DNA of 27,970 bases. Origin: Promethearchaeia archaeon. Its GTDB lineage: Archaea > Asgardarchaeota > Lokiarchaeia > Sigyniarchaeales > SOKP01. The stretch lies in NCBI GenBank assembly GCA_029856445.1, contig JAHQWY010000005.1, positions 1 to 27,970 of the forward strand. The letters run 5' to 3'. Position 1 is the stretch's first letter. Each line of letters starts with the position of its first letter. Shown one piece after another: positions 25,225 to 27,970 of this stretch. The translations under genes and the position numbers were made by a program. The notes beneath the pieces were generated by a model. It saw only the letters and a list, made by a program, of their open reading frames with translations. It was not told the DNA's origin and searched no databases.

Positions 25225-25254
25225 TGAAAAAGGGGATTCCCCTATTTGGAATAA
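25225..25254 (+). other. Intron 2 of tRNA-Pro, T loop (about position 58/59)
   Basis: A 30-base insert that interrupts the T loop. TTC (25220-25222) pairs with GAA (25249-25251), leaving AAT and A-rich bulges that form a relaxed bulge-helix-bulge. The exact cut is ambiguous by one or two bases because A repeats flank it. Confidence 0.75.
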
Positions 25255-25271
25255 ATCCCCCCTCTCCCATC

Positions 25272-25276
25272 TTTTT
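25272..25276 (+). terminator. T5 terminator of tRNA-Pro
   Basis: A T5 tract begins three bases after the discriminator base and fits termination of the short tRNA transcript. Confidence 0.45.
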
Positions 25277-25285
25277 GGAATACGT

Positions 25286-26878
25286 TCAAGGCATAGAGAA
25301 GGTATGCTCAAGTTCTTTTATTTCATTTGTATAATCATTGAAAAACCACTTAATTTCATTTTGAAAGAAAAAGCGCTCTTGTAAAACATCATAATGTGTT
25401 TTTCCTACCGGAGAATTGCATTTAAAACAAGATTCTGCATCTTTTTCAAGTTGTTCCCCACATGCAAAACAAATTATATTATTATCACCATAGTAATAAA
25501 TTTTTTTTGTTAACCTTGCAATATCTTCAGATTTTATTTTACCTTTCGCAACTAAATCCATGCGTGTTATGAATTGATCTTTAAGCTTTATCCTTCTTAA
25601 TATTATAGAAACAGCAATAGAAATCTTATTAAAGATCTCTTCTAATTCGGATTTATACTCATTTTGAGATTCTTCAATTTGGTATAGAAATTTCTTAGTT
25701 TTTCTTAAAATCGCATTTCTATTGTAATATCCAATTAAATCTTTAGGATCAAGAATTTCTGATAAGAAATCTATGATTTTCTCTCTAATATTAATTGTTA
25801 TACCTAAACTTGTCATTTCTTTTTCTAGTTTATCTAGAAATCTTCTCTTTAAATATTGTTTGAACTTTATGATGATTGCTTCTGTTTCTTTTTGATCTGA
25901 ACAGATTTCAACCACTTCACCTCTAGGAGTAGAATATGTCAGCCCTAAACCTTCTGGTCCTAAACCTCCAAGAAGGACCATTGATAGACTATAGAATTTA
26001 TATTCATCCTTTTTCAAAATATTTTCTTTATTTTTTAAAATATTCTCAGGAGATAAAAAGTGTTTCTTAACTTCACGATATTCATGATTTTCCACAGGAT
26101 CATAATAAGAAGGGTAAATAGCATTAAATTCTATAAAGTCTGTATGCTCTTCTTTATCAATTTTTTTACCAAATACGGTGTAATTCTTTTCAAACATTTC
26201 AATAAACTGTTCTGTGGAGCCTAAATTTCTCACATTTAATCCATACATAGAATACCAATCAGTCCATTGTTTCAAAAAGTTAATACTGAATCTTCCCCTA
26301 AATTCGGAGCGCCTTTCATTAGTTAGGTATGTTTTTGCTCTTTCTACATACATTAAATAGAGATCATAAGGCATTATTTTGCATGAATAGAAAATTAAAG
26401 AGTCTGATACTTTACCAAATAAATTTTTTAAATTACCTATAAGAGCTTTATCATCTCTTTTTACACTTTCAATAAATTGTAATTCTTTTTGAGAAAGTCT
26501 TTTCTCAAATAAATTATATTTATTAAAGAATTTTATGATTTCAAAGATTCTTCCAGTTAATCCTTTTTGTATACCATCCAAGTGGAGATATGCGATTATC
26601 TTAAATCTAAATGGGATTTTCATTACTTCAAGGAATATCTCTAATTCATTAGAATAGTTAATCAACTGTTCAAATTCAGTAAATTTCATAAAATAAAGGA
26701 AATTAGAAAGAGCTAAATAATAGCATTTTTCTCTATTATCTTTAATTTTATCAAAATCTGATGATTCTGATAAATCCATGAACTCCATTTTTTCAAAATA
26801 AGTAATAAGATTTTTAAATCGAGAGACATCTCCACTCTGTATTGTTTTAAGTAGTGCTTGAAATTGTTCTAAAGGCAT
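25286..26878 (-). CDS. Unknown-family protein with C-terminal zinc ribbon, copy 1 of a tandem pair
   Basis: Unrecognised 530-residue protein. The N-terminal half (1-280) is helical and Lys/Phe-rich. The most conserved-looking part compared with its paralog is FYSLSMV..GGLGPEG.G.TYSTP.GEV.EICSDQKETEA, about 298-340, followed by helices (KFKQYL..FLDKLEKEMTSLG). Near the C-terminus a zinc ribbon C470, C473, C484, C487 precedes HYDVLQERFFFQNEIKWFF. No signal peptide or clear membrane segment, so probably cytosolic. The gene stops 17 bases after the tRNA end, on the opposite strand. A GxGPEGxGxTY turn next to an acidic ICSDQKE stretch suggests a ligand-binding alpha/beta core, but I cannot name a function. 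Confidence 0.8.
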   Translation of the reverse strand: MPLEQFQALLKTIQSGDVSRFKNLITYFEKMEFMDLSESSDFDKIKDNREKCYYLALSNFLYFMKFTEFEQLINYSNELEIFLEVMKIPFRFKIIAYLHLDGIQKGLTGRIFEIIKFFNKYNLFEKRLSQKELQFIESVKRDDKALIGNLKNLFGKVSDSLIFYSCKIMPYDLYLMYVERAKTYLTNERRSEFRGRFSINFLKQWTDWYSMYGLNVRNLGSTEQFIEMFEKNYTVFGKKIDKEEHTDFIEFNAIYPSYYDPVENHEYREVKKHFLSPENILKNKENILKKDEYKFYSLSMVLLGGLGPEGLGLTYSTPRGEVVEICSDQKETEAIIIKFKQYLKRRFLDKLEKEMTSLGITINIREKIIDFLSEILDPKDLIGYYNRNAILRKTKKFLYQIEESQNEYKSELEEIFNKISIAVSIILRRIKLKDQFITRMDLVAKGKIKSEDIARLTKKIYYYGDNNIICFACGEQLEKDAESCFKCNSPVGKTHYDVLQERFFFQNEIKWFFNDYTNEIKELEHTFSMP

Positions 26879-27020
26879 AATTAAACAAGATTAAAATAAG
26901 AAAATAGCTATCATAATAGATTAATTTTCAATTATTATTATTTAGTGCTTGTTAATTTTTAATTAATTTGATTAACTCTGAAAACAAGTCATTTCTCATT
27001 CAATAAATTAAAACAATTTA

Positions 27021-27970
27021 TCAATAATCGAAATCTACATACCTTCCCCTTCTATTAAACTTGTTCAAAACTTTTTGATATTCTCTCTCAAGTTCATTTA
27101 TTTCTTTTGGGTAATTTTTGAAAAACCATTTAGGTTTGTTTTGGAGAAACATCCTTTCTCGTAAGACATCATAATGGGATTTTCCCCTCAAACTTGTCAG
27201 TTTTGCTAGATCTTCAGATTTTAATTTGCCCTTTGCTACTAAATCCATCCGTGTAATGAATTGATCTTTAAGTTTAATCTTTTTTAGAATTATTGATATT
27301 GCAAATGAAATTTTTTCCATTATATATTCTATTTTGGATTCATCCCCATATTGCAGTTCATTTATTTGAATTAGAAAATTTCTAATTTTCCTTAAAATCG
27401 AGTTTTTATTATAATAACTTACTAAATCTTTAGGATTTATAATTTCTGTTAAATATTTGATTATTTTATTTCTAATGTCAAGCTTTATGCCTAAACTAGT
27501 CATTTCTTTTTCAAGCTTATCTAAAAATTTTTTCATTAAGTATTGTTTGAATTTTATTACAATGGCTTCAGTTTCTTTTTGATCCGAACATATTTCGATC
27601 ACTTCCCCTTTAGGTGTAGAATAGGTAAATCCAAAACCTTCTGGACCTAATCCTCCAAAAATTACCATTGATAGGCTATAGAAATTATAATTATCTTTAT
27701 CCAAGATTTTTTCTTTATTTTTTATTATGTTTTTAAGATACACAAGATGTTTTTCGTGAAATATACGAATAAGATTTTCATTAAAACTATAAAGATATCG
27801 AGGATTGAAATCTAAAATTATCGTGTCTTCATTTGAATTATCTAATTCTTGAACGGCTTCAACTTTTTCTATAAAATCCTCTACATTCCCTAAATTACGA
27901 ACAAGTAAACCATAAATTGGAAATCCATCAGTCCAATTTCTTAAAGAGTTAGGGTTCATTGGAAATCTAT
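27021..27970 (-). CDS. Unknown-family protein without zinc ribbon, copy 2 of the tandem pair (5' partial)
   Basis: Paralog of the downstream gene. By hand alignment, the 65-residue core beginning FYSLSMV is identical at 55 positions. The in-frame ATG at 27959 is not the start: the frame continues to the window edge (RFP before it) and matches the paralog's RGRFSINF, so the N-terminal part is outside. After RMDLVAKGKLKSEDLAKLT the sequence jumps to GKSHYDVLRERMF: about 31 residues, including all four zinc cysteines of copy 1, are absent, and the frame is kept. The C-terminus is about 15 residues longer and ends RGRYVDFDY. The 142-base gap between the copies shows only AT-rich sequence. Confidence 0.8.
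   Translation of the reverse strand, partial: RFPMNPNSLRNWTDGFPIYGLLVRNLGNVEDFIEKVEAVQELDNSNEDTIILDFNPRYLYSFNENLIRIFHEKHLVYLKNIIKNKEKILDKDNYNFYSLSMVIFGGLGPEGFGFTYSTPKGEVIEICSDQKETEAIVIKFKQYLMKKFLDKLEKEMTSLGIKLDIRNKIIKYLTEIINPKDLVSYYNKNSILRKIRNFLIQINELQYGDESKIEYIMEKISFAISIILKKIKLKDQFITRMDLVAKGKLKSEDLAKLTSLRGKSHYDVLRERMFLQNKPKWFFKNYPKEINELEREYQKVLNKFNRRGRYVDFDY

Larger units (their letters stand above)
25137..25269 (+). tRNA. tRNA-Pro(GGG) with two introns (anticodon loop and T loop)
   Basis: Acceptor GGGAGGG (25137-25143) pairs with CTCTCCC (25262-25268), discriminator A at 25269. The D arm starts GTCTAG with GG at 25155-25156. Anticodon stem CTCGG (25164-25168) pairs with CCGAG (25205-25209); loop C32 T33 GGG G37, anticodon at 25171-25173. 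A 29-base intron (25175-25203) sits at 37/38; the canonical bulge-helix-bulge forms with CTGG (25169-25172) pairing TCAG. The T stem GGGGG (25215-25219) pairs with CCCCC (25257-25261), but the loop TTCAA/AT is split by a 30-base insert (about 25225-25254) with an internal AAAAAGGGG/CCCCTATTT hairpin. Removing both gives an ordinary tRNA with loop TTCAAAT. CCA is not encoded. Confidence 0.9.

Noticed and set aside
25137..25269. The idea that the tRNA gene is a pseudogene because the T loop is interrupted
   Set aside because: All stems pair fully after removal of the insert, and both inserts can form splice motifs, which fits a functional gene better.
1..27970. CRISPR arrays, transposases, integrases or attachment sites
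   Set aside because: No regularly spaced direct repeats, no recombinase motifs and no duplicated tRNA ends were seen.

Overview
The window is AT-rich archaeal chromosomal DNA with short intergenic gaps. The archaeal assignment rests on ribosomal protein S8e, SRP19, a Thr-type proteasome beta subunit, a tail-less archaeal histone, a Hef/FANCM-type helicase, TTTAAATA-type TATA boxes with A-rich BREs, and a tRNA gene with bulge-helix-bulge introns. The very long coiled-coil protein, the several zinc-ribbon plus beta-sandwich proteins of unknown function and the low GC suggest an Asgard (Lokiarchaeia-like) genome. That lineage call is inference; nothing here proves it.

Layout. 1-3121: a >1000-residue coiled-coil protein with a C-terminal winged-helix-like segment and two membrane helices, open at the left edge. 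3171-5318 (-): Hef helicase without nuclease. 5540-6754: two small membrane proteins (zinc-ribbon/beta-sandwich/Cys-tail, and DUF2085-like). 6759-7769 (-): MBL-fold hydrolase. 7876-9066: DUF401 permease-like protein. 9175-12500: a tight three-gene operon of GT2 glycosyltransferase, LmbE/BshB-type deacetylase and BshC-like ligase with an extra Cys-rich insert, which looks like an unusual bacillithiol-type thiol pathway and is the best candidate for a new system. 12509-16078: amidohydrolase, UroD-like protein, DinB-like protein and SDR. 16194-16403 (-): histone with terminator. 16419-17017: the only long gene-poor gap, holding apparent gene debris and a good promoter. 17018-17755: secreted or anchored protein. 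17817-20039 (-): two tandem 329-residue paralogs. 20167-21357: DUF4443 regulator and JAMM protease, convergent with psmB. 22189-23317: S8e, HypA, SRP19. 23487-25037: acyl-CoA synthetase with a palindrome between TATA box and start. 25137-25269: tRNA-Pro(GGG) with two introns, one in the T loop. 25286-27970 (-): two tandem paralogs of an unknown family, one of which has lost its zinc ribbon; the second runs off the right edge.

The information-processing genes (S8e, SRP19, psmB, histone, tRNA) are housekeeping. The accessory interest lies in the thiol-like operon, the T-loop intron, the two paralog pairs, and the JAMM/proteasome neighbourhood. No mobile element, CRISPR array or rRNA gene was seen.
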